Assembly (NCBI GenBank): GCA_029204225.1
Contig: CM055105.1
Span: 19,010,226-19,074,225, forward strand
Length of the DNA: 64,000 nt
From: Diphasiastrum complanatum
Taxonomy: Eukaryota > Streptophyta > Lycopodiopsida > Lycopodiales > Lycopodiaceae
Direction: 5' to 3'
A program made the position numbers and the translations under genes. This document shows positions 27,167 through 38,394 of the stretch, one piece after another; position 1 is the stretch's first letter; the number at the start of each line of letters is the position of its first letter. Under the pieces are notes generated by a model. The model was not told where the DNA came from, made no database searches, and worked only from the letters and a program-made list of their open reading frames with translations.

Positions 27167-27290
27167 ATACTCTGCGAGATTGTTGCTTTGTTGTAGTTGT
27201 ACAGTATCTCAATTCGCCTTATGGCCTTTACGCTTTCAGCATTGATGGGTTTTCCCATCTTTTATTAATAAAAAGAGGAAGTTTCTTCTG
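27167..27290 (+). other. Probable 3' untranslated region and tail of the non-LTR element
   Basis: After the stop the sequence ends in CTTTTATTAATAAAAAGAGG and GAAGTTTCTTC, resembling the short A-rich tail of a non-LTR element. The exact end and any target-site duplication could not be fixed, because the 5' end of the element is not known. Confidence 0.45.
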
Positions 27291-29400
27291 TGGCATGGGA
27301 CACGTATGCTATTTGCAAGGCTTAGGGATGGAGCGGACCCAGGCTTAGAGGGTAGCTCTTGGATGGAGAGCTTATGGCCGTTTGCTAGTAACCGTTATGG
27401 AGGTCTAGAGCTTGCATGCTAAATCACGAAGATGGCACATAGGAACAAAGGCCTGGTAGGATTTGGATCTTAATTTCGGGATGGTTTCACTTGGAATCAG
27501 AGCCAACTTCGTTACCTTTGTGAAGGATCAATAGAGCTTAGCAATTTGTGTTTGCATGCTACGATTTGGTTGATTCAAGCTAGGATTCAATGGGATCTGA
27601 GACTTGAATTTCAAAGACCCATTGATTGGAGCTAGATTCAGTATTTGCGTGCATGATGGAATTGTGTGATGGCCTTGGTAAGCTTGCTGGTAGTTTACTG
27701 AATTGTAGAAAGGGAAGAGATAGCTTCATGCAGATAGTGTTCTTGAGCACCAATGTGAATTTAATGCATGATATGCTTGAATACTTTATCATTATGAAAC
27801 ACAATGTCTCGCTAAACTCATATTCAGAAGATTTGTTCTATGCATGTTGATTTTTGGCAATCAATTGTAGCTTGCAAAAGCAATTGTTGATCATTTGAAA
27901 TTTGATCAGAGTGATAAATTAAGAGCAAAGCATAATAGCTTGTGCTGTACTGCAGGATGGTTGATAGAATAGGCTGAGATCAGGTTATTGACCGTACGCA
28001 TGATTTGATGTAGAAGTTTAAGCGACTGTTTTCATGGCTGCATCTGTACAATAACTTGATGGAGAGCTTCAAGCATGGTTGTTAGGTGCTGGACTGCTGA
28101 TGATTCTGAGGCAAGGGCTTAGGTTGTTTCCAAGGCCAAGTAACTTGATGGCAAACCAACAAATCTGAGAGCCATCATACTTTGTACAGGTGTGCCTGAG
28201 TGTCAGTGCTACTGGATCATAGTGGATCTGAAATTAATCGCTTGTTGATGCATAGGATCCTATTGGCTTTCTCTCTAGCAAAAAGAGCCTTTGTCTGTCA
28301 GTTGTTCGTGTCAGCTTAGTTAAGCAGTTCTAGAAGTCTAAGCATTTGTGATATCAACCTTGCCTATCAGAAAAGTTCCAGTTGACAGTGTTGAGAACTC
28401 CTGAGGCTCCTGAGCCATAGGGACACTAATTCCTGTGGAATAAATGATTGTCCTTGGGAAATTGACTGTAGGTCGCACAAATACCTGCTATAAGCCTGTT
28501 CTACCCAGGTATGGCATGACCCTTTTAGCATAGTGCTGGTATGACAGTGATCAGTTTCATGACATCGATCAGTTTTAGACAATGGCAAGTTTCAGGCCAA
28601 CGATCAATGATGAGGTATCCTAGTTACTGTAATTCCATGATGGCGATCAGTTTCAGGGTGATGGAGGTGGCCATGCAAGAGGTTACTTTGCAGGATTCAC
28701 TGTGGTAGAGGTTCATCATGCATGAACAACTTGCATGAAGAATGTTTAATTGATCATTTTGTTTTAGCCGGCGAGCATGCAGCCATGAAGCAGATCATAA
28801 ACCTGATGAGCATTTGTTTCTAATTGGTTGTGTGCTGCCATGACACACATTTGTCATTTGCCATTGAGAATTGACCTTGGTTGTTTATGATCTGTTGCAG
28901 CCTCCATTCTGATGTTTGCAGGAATATAGTCTCTAAGCGGTGTCTTGGTAGGTTGAGTGGTTTTCAACGGGTGATGGGCAGTAGCATGTAGGGTATAGGC
29001 ATGTGCTTAACCTCGTTGCAAGACCATGGGTAGTAATTAGGGTTTGGGTTCAAGCAAGGCCTTGGGACCTAAGGACTATGGACTTCATGCCTTGCTAAAG
29101 GCATGGTTTTGTCCTATGCTTCAAAGCATATTTTTGAGCCCTTAGAAGATACTCAAGCCCACTCTTGACAGGGGTTTAGAGATTAGGCTAAAATATGTAC
29201 AATGCTTTCCTGTAAAAGCCTGTCTTTTATACCTTCATAAACTTTCAATGCTTATCCCTTGGCATAGCCTTGGGAAAAATAGCTACAACTTGATGTTTTA
29301 TTGCACAATAAATAATTAGTTTAATCTTCTTGTTATGAAATTTTTGTTTGACAAAATGAAATCGATTCTGGATATGCTTTGTCTTATAATGATATATGAG
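27291..29400. other. Intergenic DNA, nothing recognised
   Basis: No frame above about 75 codons and no element motif. Around 28,530-28,670 short GATCAGTTT(C/T) units recur several times, a weak local repeat. Confidence 0.45.
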
Positions 29401-29414
29401 ATTCAAATAGAGAT

Positions 29415-29960
29415 TTATGAACTTAACTTGTCACGAAATAGAGCAATAGATAGAGGATGAAAAATATCCAAGTCATTAAGTAAAAGTCTAATCCAAATTG
29501 TCTCTTTAATAGCTCGAGTGGTTGCACCATATTTGGCTTCAGTTGAAGAGTGTGTGATAGACTTTTGATTTCTATTGTTCCAAAACATTGATCCTTGGGA
29601 TAAAATAAAGAAATATTTGAAAGTTGATTTTTTGGAATCAATTTCATCTCCCCAGTCTAAATCAGTAGATCCGTGCAAAGTTAAATTAGCTTCATGATTG
29701 CCATTGTAATATAGAATTTCATGGTTGGTAGCTTGAACATGGTTGAGGACTCTTTTCAGAGACTTCCAATGGATTAATCTTGCATTCTACATGTATTGGC
29801 TAATGTACTCACAGTGTAAGCTAGACTTGGTCTAGTACAAACCATATCATACATAAAAGGACCAATTAATGAATGATAAGCAATATTTTTCATCTTTTTT
29901 TTAGAGGTCGGAATACACATCTTTAGAAAGCTTTAAACCAAGCTCCAATGGAGAATCAAG
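29415..29960 (-). pseudogene. Copia E RNase H, degraded (minus-strand copia at 29.4-32.7 kb)
   Basis: The minus strand carries GSTDLDWGDEIDSKKSTFKY (the first Asp region), THSSTEAKYGATTRAIKETI (the Glu region) and WIRLLLNDLDI. These are typical of copia RNase H. Upstream, at about 29,700-29,960, broken frames read PLDSPLELGLKLSKD and LKRVLNHVQATNHEILYY, from the RT to RNase H linker. The end of the element beyond 29.4 kb was not found. Confidence 0.8.
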
Positions 29961-30365
29961 GGGCTTACATTCATGCATAGATTTTTGTAAAATATTTTGT
30001 AACTACATTTTTTGACTTAGATAAATTTTCTTCATTAGGGCTCTTCTTGAACTCAAACATGGCTTCTTCCTTGCCTAAATGTGTTTGCTAATTAGGATTA
30101 ATTAACTCACTAATTGTCCTATGTGGCACTTAACCCTAAGTTTGTCATGGGTGGAATCACACTTCAATAGGGTTCTCTCAAACCTAGTTTAATAAATCAA
30201 GGACAAATGATTTTAATCCAACATGACTTGAAATTTTCGAACAACTCAAATTTTTTTTCCTTAACTAGGTATGAAATAAATGGAAGCCCAATATTTTTTT
30301 GGGCTCCCGTTTGAAAAACAAAATAAAAAGAAGAAACTTGGAAAAAGGGGGGAAGGGGGAGGGGT

Positions 30366-30735
30366 TTCATCTTCCCTCCCTTCCCAAGTTTTTTTTTTTT
30401 TAATTTTTTGAAAATAGGAGCCCAAAGAAATATTGGGCCCCCATTTGTCTTATACCAAACTTTAAAAAAAAAGCTTTTGAAGTGTTTGAAAAAATACATA
30501 TATTTTTATTTGAAATTTGAAGTTGAGTACATTTTCAATAATATGGGTCAAGGAAGTAGAGTTAGAGGAGGGTTAGTAGGTGAGTTAGCATTCGGAGATC
30601 TAATCTACACCATTGGATGTGCCATGTCATATGGACCATTCCATCTCAATTGTCACTCTCTTATTGGTACACATGTCATCATTAACACTAATTATGATTA
30701 GTGAAGTGGCCTCTTTTTAGTCCAAAAAGGGCCCT
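30366..30735 (+). repeat. Left arm of a fold-back repeat, with an internal palindrome
   Basis: The sequence reads as the reverse complement of about 32,022-32,390. Shared blocks include GGAAGTAGAGTTAGAGGAG, CATATGGACCATTCCATCTC and ACATGTCATCATTAACACTA. A second, nested inverted repeat at about 30,283-30,450 pairs AGCCCAATATTTTTTTGGGC with its complement around a G/C-rich pyrimidine-purine switch. Confidence 0.85.
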
Positions 30736-32021
30736 AACGTGGATCTATCTTTGAAAATTTAATGAGCAAGCCCCAAATATGACATGTCAAATTCTTTTGA
30801 CAATTGAAATATAATCTTACATGATAAAAAATTTGAATAATTGTTTAGAAGTAGTGCATGATTTACATACAAAACAATAATCATGTAAGAAGAGTCTTCA
30901 AACATCTTGTAGACATTTCCATTTGTCAAATGGATTAGATAAAAAGGTTAGAAGCTTTATGAGCTTGATTTTTAGAAAATCTACTTCTTGTACACACTTG
31001 TAAGTGGAAGAGGATTTGCATATGTCAAGATCATTCACCAATTTATCTTCATACATGTATGTTAGGTTTCTTATATATAAAAGATGTCTTAGCCTCTAAT
31101 GACATTGAGAGTTTGTGTTTCTAGATGAGGTCTAAGAAGTCATGGCTTTAGCCTTGTATGAAGAAGCATAACAGAGTTAATAAAAATAACCATTTCTCAT
31201 GCCTTTGAGAAGAGCATGATTTCTATTATCTAAAATTTGACATTCTTTGTTAGTGTATTCAATTGTATGGCTTAAGTCAACAATCATGCTGATAGAGAAT
31301 AAGTTTTTGGACAAAAGAACTTAAAGCACATTAGTAATAAGTTTTTGAATACCATTTTGCAAAGAAATTTTCATAATAACTTGGCCTTCATTTTGTAAGA
31401 GCTTGAGTTTAAAAAATAGATAGATTTGTTATGATGTGAAACAATGTAGTTAAAACAAATTCTCTTGGAAGTCATATGTTGGGTAGCTCCAAAAATGGGG
31501 TATCAACGTACCGACAAGCTTCATTAGAAAATAATAAAGCTTCAACCATAAGTAGCTTTGATTTTTGGATGTAGAAGAGGGGCCTTGACAATCAGTTGCT
31601 ATAAAATGATATTGCTATTGCCTTTTGCTATCATTGAATGCTTTAGTAGACCATAATCACAAGATGAAGATACATATCTTAGAATCCTCTTGGCCATCTT
31701 CCAATGATGGATCTTAGGATCTTGCATAAATTGACTCGATTTGTGCACACAAAAACTATGGTTCTATAATCTTTAACTTCATGGCCAAGTCTTTTACAAT
31801 ATTTACATAAGAAGTTGCAAGTGGATGGAGTTGAAGTAGGCTTTGTAGTAAAATCTTGTCTCTGTTGCATATTGTTGACATGAGAAGAAGATTAAGCATT
31901 CTTGGAATTCTTCGTGCGGTGCTTCTTCTTAGAGAATAAAACAATATTGTCAAAATTTGAGTTGTTTGCCTTCTTTCGAGGTTTTTTTTTTTTGAGAAGC
32001 ATGGAGGTCACCTTCTGCACT
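30736..32021 (-). pseudogene. Copia E gag and pol remnants inside the fold-back
   Basis: A zinc-knuckle piece CKYCKRLGHEVKDYR (about 31,755-31,830, minus) shows copia gag, with Tyr in place of the final Cys. The remainder to 30.7 kb is broken into short frames and could not be assigned. The fragments lie in the same orientation as the RNase H piece at 29.4-29.96 kb and the primer-binding site at 32,665, consistent with one decayed copia. Confidence 0.55.
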
Positions 32022-32390
32022 AGTGCCCATTTTGGACTCAAACAAGGCCTCTTCACTAATTATAATTAGTGTTAATGATGACATGTGTACCAATAACAAA
32101 GTGACAATTGAGATGGAATGGTCCATATGACATGGAACATCCAATGGTCTAAATTAGATCTCCAAATTCTAACCCACCACTAATTCTCCTCTAACTCTAC
32201 TTCCTCAACCTATATTAATGATGATATGACATGGCTCCAATTAAATTTAAATAAAAATGTGACTATTTTTTCAAGGCCTTCAAAAGCCTCTTTCATTAAC
32301 TTGGAATGCCGAAATGGGGGCCCAATATTTTCTTGGGCCCCCATATTGAAAAAAAAAAATTCACCAAAAAATGGAGGGAGGGGGATTGGG
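32022..32390 (-). repeat. Right arm of the fold-back repeat
   Basis: Inverted partner of 30,366-30,735. It contains its own small palindrome GGGGGCCCAATATTTTCTTG with a GGCCCCC continuation, centred near 32,328. Both arms are AT-rich at the ends and include homopurine runs. Confidence 0.85.
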
Positions 32391-32664
32391 ATACATACTA
32401 AATTGGTATTCAGTCAAAATTTTGGATCATTCTCGATTTTTGAGCATCACACACATGAAAGGAACCTATGTGACCCTCAAACCACCTAAGAATTGATTAG
32501 AATGAATGCACTAAGCTTGAAATCCAATCGAGTCTATAAATTGCTTCAAAAAAATGAATAAGAACATGAAAACTTGCTAATTGGAATGGAACTTGGTGAA
32601 CGTTGTTGAAAAATCAAAGAAATCGAGATGATATCGGATTAGTAGAGCTCTGATAGAAACAGAT

Positions 32665-32676
32665 GCTCTGAAACCA
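32665..32676 (-). other. Copia primer-binding site, one mismatch
   Basis: The minus strand reads TGGTTTCAGAGC directly after the ACA end of the LTR at 32,677. It differs by one base from TGGTATCAGAGC. Confidence 0.8.
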
Positions 32677-33453
32677 TGTCAGAAATCAGTGGGAATGAGC
32701 GGAAGCCGGGAGTGAGCTTGGTGCGTGGATCGAAAGCACCACAGTTAGCAACAGAATGTTTAAAATGAAGGAATAAAGAATGTGCAATGGAACAACAACT
32801 GAGTGGAGACAAGATGTACTCCGATTAACATCGACAAGGAGTACAATCACATGAAGTGAACTTCAGCTCGCTACAGAATGAGAACTCTGATCGTTGTGTG
32901 ATAACACATGCAACGGAACTATCTGAATGAATTGATAGAAACAATTATCAGATGTTTATGGATATCAGAAGATTATCAGAATCCTTGAAGAAGTTTTTTG
33001 ATGAAGATACTTATCTTGATATACTCAAAATATCTACAACTACTTCTTCTACAGTTATTACAACCGCCTCATAACTATAACTATATGTAGGCGGACTGTC
33101 AACGCGAAGTCGTTGGGTTGACAAAGTATCGAACTTTACAAAGTATCTAAAAAATATACAAAGGATTGATTTTACATTGGGTCAAAAATATAGTTAGGGT
33201 CAGATTTTTTAGGATCGGAAAAATTAGACCTGATTCGACTCGATCCAGGGTCGAAGATGCCCAGATAATTTTGCCTCGATCTGATCCGATCCAGGGTTGG
33301 AAAATCTCTATTTGCTAGGCTTGACACTGGGTTGGAAAAATCCGATACTGGATTTTTTGATCTTCTAAAAAACTCAAGCCTTCCGTTTTCTAGGTTTTGT
33401 AAAGTTTTTAGGATGCTTATTAATAAATGAGGTTTGAGCATCGAATTCCAACA
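32677..33453 (-). repeat. Copia LTR, 777 bp, shared by two minus-strand elements
   Basis: The LTR starts TGTTGGAATTCGATG at 33,453, right after the purine tract AAGGGGGAG, and ends CTGACA at 32,677, next to the PBS. Its middle part (about 32,802-33,180) recurs at 35,912-36,310. Pol of copia D lies upstream and the PBS and remnants of copia E lie downstream. Confidence 0.9.
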
Positions 33454-33463
33454 CTCCCCCTTA
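33454..33463 (-). other. Polypurine tract of copia D
   Basis: The minus strand reads AAGGGGGAG immediately before the LTR start TGTTGG, the position where plus-strand DNA synthesis is primed in LTR elements. Confidence 0.85.
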
Positions 33464-33479
33464 ATGTTCATCCTGCAAT

Positions 33480-33790
33480 GCTTTGATATTCAGATTTAAC
33501 ATATCGTTAAATTTGAGCTGGTGCTCTTTTGCCAGAGCCGTTGTGAAGTAATCTGCTGCTATCAGGTTTGTCCTACTAGGTCGAATTTTGTACTCCATGA
33601 CAACAATTGGCTGGAACTTTATCAGGCCTTTTGAACTCCAGTGCTAACTTGCATTTTAGATCCTTCATCAAATTTAGATTGATACAGAATAGTAGAGTAT
33701 CATCTATGTAGAGTGTGTAGTTCATAAGAAATCCGATACAGACTTGAAATGAAAATGAGTTTGTCGAGTTTGGAATGGGTACCATTCTTG
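33480..33790 (-). pseudogene. Copia D RT remnant
   Basis: MNYTLYIDDTLLFCINLNLM (about 33,670-33,740) carries the copia RT active-site pair Asp-Asp, but the flanking RT blocks and all of RNase H are missing. An N-x-K-G-E-C type ending abuts the polypurine tract. The domain has been reduced to about 100 codons by deletion. Confidence 0.75.
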
Positions 33791-33791
33791 T

Positions 33792-34830
33792 TTAGAAATG
33801 CAGATTAGTTGTCTTTTGCTGCTTCGCACTGGTCAACATCAGTAATTGACTTTGTGTCAGAATTTGTGTTTGATTCCTGCACGAAGTAGCAGGCTGGATC
33901 ATCCCTAAATAGATCTGGAAGCTATTTGGGTCGATTTGATCTTTGAAATTCGATCCTCTGATGTGCTTCGGTCCATTGAAATTCTGACTCTTTTTTTGAG
34001 TCAATATCGATTTTTTGACTGTTTGAATCGGAAATCTGTTGTTCAATACTTGGTTTGGAATTTGCTGCAGCTTTTTCTTTGTGGTCAAAAAATTGGTTTT
34101 TCATAAAACTGACATTTCTGCTCATGAATGTTTTCTGAGTGTCCAGGTTGTAGAGCTTGTATGCCTTCTGATCTAAAGAGTAGCCAATAAAGATTGATTT
34201 GTTGTTGTTCGACCCTTGAATCGGATTTTGACTGGTCGACCCTGGGGTCAGATTTTGACTATTCGATCCTTGGGTCGGATTTTTCTGTAGATCAGCAGAG
34301 ATTTGATTAAAAGCTTTGCATCCAAACACTCTAATATTTTTGATTGATGGCTTTATCATGTCCACACCTGATAAGGTGTCTTGCCATTCAAGGCCGTTGT
34401 AATGGATCAGTTTTGTAGATAGGCTACTATAGTAACAACTCTTGCCCAGAATTTCTTTGGAAGAGAGGCATGGGCCAGCATGCTCTTGGCACTTGCAATG
34501 AGTGTCTGATTCTTCCTTTGAGCTACACCATTGGACTGAGGTGAGTAGCTGGTTGTATGTTGTAGTTGTATTTTGTTGGCCTTGCAATATACTTTGAACT
34601 CATAAATATCCCCCTCCATCAAAGCGTAGAGCTTTGATTTTTCTTTGGATCAAATTTTTTGTCGATGCTTTGAACTGCTTGAAGAATTTGAAGGTATCGG
34701 ATTTTTCCTTCAAGAAATAAGTTGCAGTCCTCCGAGAGAAGTCATCAATAAAAGTCAATAAGTAGACAGCTCCTCCTGTGGAAATAGTATGAATAGGGCC
34801 ACAAATGTCCATTTGTACAAGATCCAGCAA
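33792..34830 (-). pseudogene. Copia D integrase
   Basis: The first catalytic Asp region reads LVQMDICGPIHTISTGGAVY, with LLTFIDDFSRRTATYFLKEK after it. KALRFDGGGYL, in place of the usual SDGGGEY, is the second. YSPQSNGVAQRKNQTLIASA carries a Gln where the catalytic Glu is expected (VERKN in most copies). The C-terminal region (FGCKAFNQIS, then FIGYSLDQKAYKLYN, then MSRNVSFMKNQF) is open for about 220 codons. In the family integrase joins element DNA to the genome. Substitution of the catalytic Glu and several frameshifts mark it as dead. Confidence 0.85.
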
Positions 34831-34886
34831 ATTTCTAGAAGTGTGGACTATATCAGAAATTGTAGGACTTCTAGCATGCTTGTTGA

Positions 34887-35912
34887 TTATACAGCTTTTG
34901 CATGAGTATTGGATTTGCTAGTTGAAGGCAGATCTTGTACTAGACTCTGTTTGGACATTTGTTGAATACTATTACAATTGTGATGGCCTAATCTGAAATG
35001 CAAAAGCATATCAACTGATTCAAAAGTGGAAGTGTAGAGAGCTTGACAATTAGAAGAATTGTAGTAGCTCATTTTATAAAGATTGCCACTCCTTCCAAAA
35101 GCTAGAACTTTTCGGGATTTGTCAAAAATGGTGCAACCTTGTGTGTCGAATTCGACCTTCCAACCCAAATCTGTGATTTTGCTAACTGAGAGCAAATTTT
35201 TGGTCAGATTTGGAACGTGAAGAACGTTGGTCAGCAACTTGACTTCACCACTCTGAAATTCGACCCTGACTGTTTCTTCACCCTCAATAGTATGTTTTGA
35301 GTTGTTACCAAGTTGTACAATTTGAGAGTGGATGTATGATTGATAGTCTTTGAACTAATCCTTGTGGTGAGTCATATGTTGAGTTGCTCCCGAGTCTAGG
35401 TACCAAGAATCGATATCTTGATTTTTCCCAGCCTTGGTCAAGAAGGCTGCTTCATCTTCATTTTGATGCTGGATCGAAAAACTGGCTAAAGCAGAATTTG
35501 CTTTTTGTTGGAACTGCCTCTTCTTCTCATTGTTGAATTTTAAAGTTCTGCAGTCCTTGATAAGATGGCCAATTTTCTTAACAGTATCTACAGAATAGGC
35601 TCTACTTTGGCTGGAATGATGAAGACTCAAAATTCGACCCAAAGGAAAAATTTGATTCAGGGTAAAAATCCGATCCAAACTGCATGTTGCTCCTTTTGTC
35701 AGGATATTCTGACCGTGTAAATCTGTTTGATCTAAACTTCTGATTTTTGGAATATAGAAGTTGAGATCTGACCCTGAGCTTGAGGAGGTTGCAGAGTTTC
35801 TAACTTCCTCCTGTAGAAGCATCAAGATTAATCTTGAAAGAGTGAGGTGCTCCTGGGTTGAAATTGCCAAGACCCAATTTTCATAGGCTTCAGGAAGCCT
35901 CGATAGTAAAGT
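34887..35912 (-). pseudogene. Copia D gag C-terminal part, protease and pre-integrase region
   Basis: Gag begins abruptly at STLLSRLPEAYENWVLAIST (about 35,900) and has MLLQEEVRNSATSSSSG. A degraded knuckle region (GHLIKDCRTLKF) precedes the protease motif WYLDSGATQHMTHH at about 35,360-35,400. After a gap, VLHVPNLTKNLLSVSKITDL and LLHFRLGHHNCNSIQQMSKQ give the protease end and the GAG_pre-integrase domain. The 5' end of gag, the leader and the PBS are missing at the junction with the LTR fragment. Confidence 0.85.
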
Positions 35913-36310
35913 GGAGACAAAATGTACTCTAATTAATATCCACAAGGAGTACAATCGCATAAAGTAAAAACTTTTCACTTCAGCTGGCTACATAATGAGA
36001 ACTTTGATCGTTGTGTGTGATAACTAACACATGCAATGAAACTATCTGAATGAATTGATAGAAACAATTATCAAATGTTTTTGGATATCAACAGAATCCT
36101 TGAAAAAGTTTTTTGATGAAGATACTTACCTTGATATACTCAAAATATCTACAACTACTTCTACAGTTATCATACCGCATCATAACTATAACTATATGTA
36201 CAATGTAGGTGGACTGTCAACGCGAAGTCGTTGGGTTGGATTTTAGACCGACAGTATCGAACTTTACAAAGTATCAAAAAAATATACAAAGGATTGATTT
36301 TACACTGTGG
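35912..36310 (-). repeat. Partial 5' LTR of copia D
   Basis: This matches the middle of the 777-bp LTR (32,802-33,180), including the ATCTGAATGAATTGATAGAA block and TGTCAACGCGAAGTCGTTGG. Both ends of the LTR are missing. On the inner side it joins gag directly, with no PBS or leader, so a deletion of several hundred bases or more has occurred there. Confidence 0.85.
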
Positions 36311-36859
36311 GTCACATGTGCATGTCACACATGTGCATGGTACAGTACTATTGTCAAGTTCAAATCTACTCAATAGACACAAGCATGTATTGCACTTGCA
36401 AGAGCAAAATTGCCAAAATCACCATCAATCTCATTATCTCAAAAGTGTATATACAAAATAGCTCCAACTCCATAATCTAATAAGCTTGGATCTTGGATCA
36501 AGTCTAGATGCCCTTAGTGTAGACCCTAACCCTAGCATTCAATGTCTTGGATCAAGCAAATTATCCTCATGATGCCTCAAGTTAAAGTAGGCCAAATTTG
36601 GAGGTGACCAGCCTCATCAAAATCCCCATAATCTAGGAGCATAATTCTTGGCCTTGACATGATCATAATCTTTGGCCATGAATGGTGTTTTGATTTAACA
36701 TAATCTAGTCTTGATTATGTACATCTGGTGGGAACACTTGGCTATCCCTCATGATGCCATGTGGCATAGTTCTAACTACTAGAGTTTTAACATTTTCACA
36801 AATGGTTAGTTGTGCAATCTAATTCTTCCACTTTTATGAACTTATCAAATCACTCTACT
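36311..36859. other. Intergenic DNA, nothing recognised
   Basis: No open frame of interest. A short inverted motif CACATGTGCATG...CACACATGTGCATG occurs at about 36,313-36,340. Confidence 0.4.
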
Positions 36860-37190
36860 TGCTCATCCATTAGCAACACGTTTGACAAAGTGTTCTTTAG
36901 GCATAAATTGATTCTCACAACACCCATCTACGATGTTCTTTTGAAGGTGAGCATATTGTGCTACATGAATCTACTCGTAATTGGCTTCTATTGCATATGA
37001 TAGTGGTTATCATGTTGTTCAGGAATGGACATGCACCTTCCCACAAGTTAGTTTAAATTCAAGGCACATTGAGCAGATCTTGTTTTTTTCACAAAAGGGA
37101 ATTGGATGCCTTCGCATCGTTCACAATCAATTTCAATTTTATAACGTGTTGTGGTTGGATCAGCCACTTTGCAGTTACCCGCTTAACCTT
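36860..37190 (+). pseudogene. Second RLE-type nuclease fragment, degraded
   Basis: The plus strand has HPLATRLTKCSLG (about 36,867-36,905) and then SIAYDSGYHVVQEWTCTFPQ (about 36,984-37,045). These align with HPVLVGLTKCSCG and SIAHECGFHVVREQTHILPV of the element at 26.5-26.7 kb. A weaker KGIGCLRIV follows where REGIRTLGDVV is expected. Only the C-terminal nuclease region is present, as expected for a 5'-truncated non-LTR copy. Confidence 0.65.
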
Positions 37191-37209
37191 ATGTTAAGCG
37201 GGTAACTGC
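37171..37209. repeat. Perfect 17-bp inverted repeat with 5-bp loop
   Basis: GCAGTTACCCGCTTAAC, loop CTTAT, then GTTAAGCGGGTAACTGC. It ends the RLE fragment. Confidence 0.97.
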
Positions 37210-37293
37210 TTACGCTTATCTTTATACATCTAGATGTTGATTTGATTTAGGCGGTAAAATTTGAATGACTTACGCTTATCTTTATACATCTAG
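37209..37293. repeat. 25-bp direct repeat, 60 bp apart
   Basis: The block starting CTTACGCTTATCTTTATACA and ending in TCTAG is found at 37,209-37,233 and 37,269-37,293, identical in both. Confidence 0.95.
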
Positions 37294-37711
37294 CCTTTTG
37301 GATGATACAAATATCCTACCTATTTTATGATCTTGTTTTCATTCATTGGGCACTCCTTATTCCAATACCATGTGCCCTAGAGGAATGGCATTTGTTGTTA
37401 GCTTCGAATATTCTTTCAAGAATCTCTTTCCAATATTCAAATTTATTGATACACATGAATAGTTTATGATGAGCCTTGCAAGACACACAATGAAATTTAT
37501 CATGGGTTTAAGATTGAAGGTATCAACACGAAACACAATAGAGGTTGGCCCATATTCCAAAATATTCTATGTGAGGAACCACAAATGTAGATAATGAGGA
37601 TTGCTAAAAATTTATCTAATGAATAGGAACATTATCATTGAGATTAGAGAAAGACAAGTGTTGAATGTTTCTAGAGTTTGTAATAAATCATAATTGTCAA
37701 ACTTCCCATGA

Positions 37712-37762
<51 letters not shown>

Positions 37763-38394
37763 CCCTTCCTTTCAATTATTAAAGAGTGGGCATCAAACTG
37801 CCACAACTATCAATGGTACAATATTCTGGACTACTATTCCAAAAACTCAAACCTTTATCAAGTAAATGACTTTCTTTTGGCTCGATACAACGAATTGCAA
37901 CATTCTAAACTGATGAAACGCTGAGATCTTTGTACAGCTATGTTCAAATAGTAAAATGCACCTATCATTCATGACGAAAAGGCAAGCAAATCAAATCACT
38001 GAAGTGAAGAGGCTTTGTGGTACCAATAAAGAATCTCAAAATTGCTTTTCTCCAAAACTGTCAGCCAAAACATTTGTGGGTTTGAGAGGCCGTTAATGCA
38101 CATCATTTCTGACAAGGTATTAGTCAAACACGATCTGCATCATCCAAAACACAATATTACTTTGCAATTTGCATGAGAATGCTCAAGATAAAGGTGCACA
38201 CATATAGTATGCCTCTCAAATTGAATTATATTTTTGAACCGAATTGAATTGCTATACAACTCTATCAGATATTTTGTTTTTGTTAAAGTAAGGAGAGCAG
38301 GATCATTTGAAGCCGATTCTCCTCTTTAGTGAGTGCTGGAGTTTGAGTTTGTAACGATAAAGAAACAGGTTCGTTTGTAGCCAGTTGTGTTCTT
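37294..38394. other. Intergenic 3' flank of the LOG gene
   Basis: No coding motif. A (TC)n microsatellite lies at 37,713-37,760. The part nearest 38.39 kb should hold the LOG 3' untranslated region and poly(A) signal on the minus strand, but I could not fix a site. Confidence 0.4.
37713..37760. repeat. (CT)n microsatellite, 48 bp
   Basis: Uninterrupted CT units followed by a short C run. Confidence 0.97.

Noticed and set aside
37171-37293. CRISPR-like or terminator-like hairpin with repeats
   Set aside because: This is a plant nuclear sequence. There are only two direct-repeat units, no spacers, and no neighbouring cas genes.
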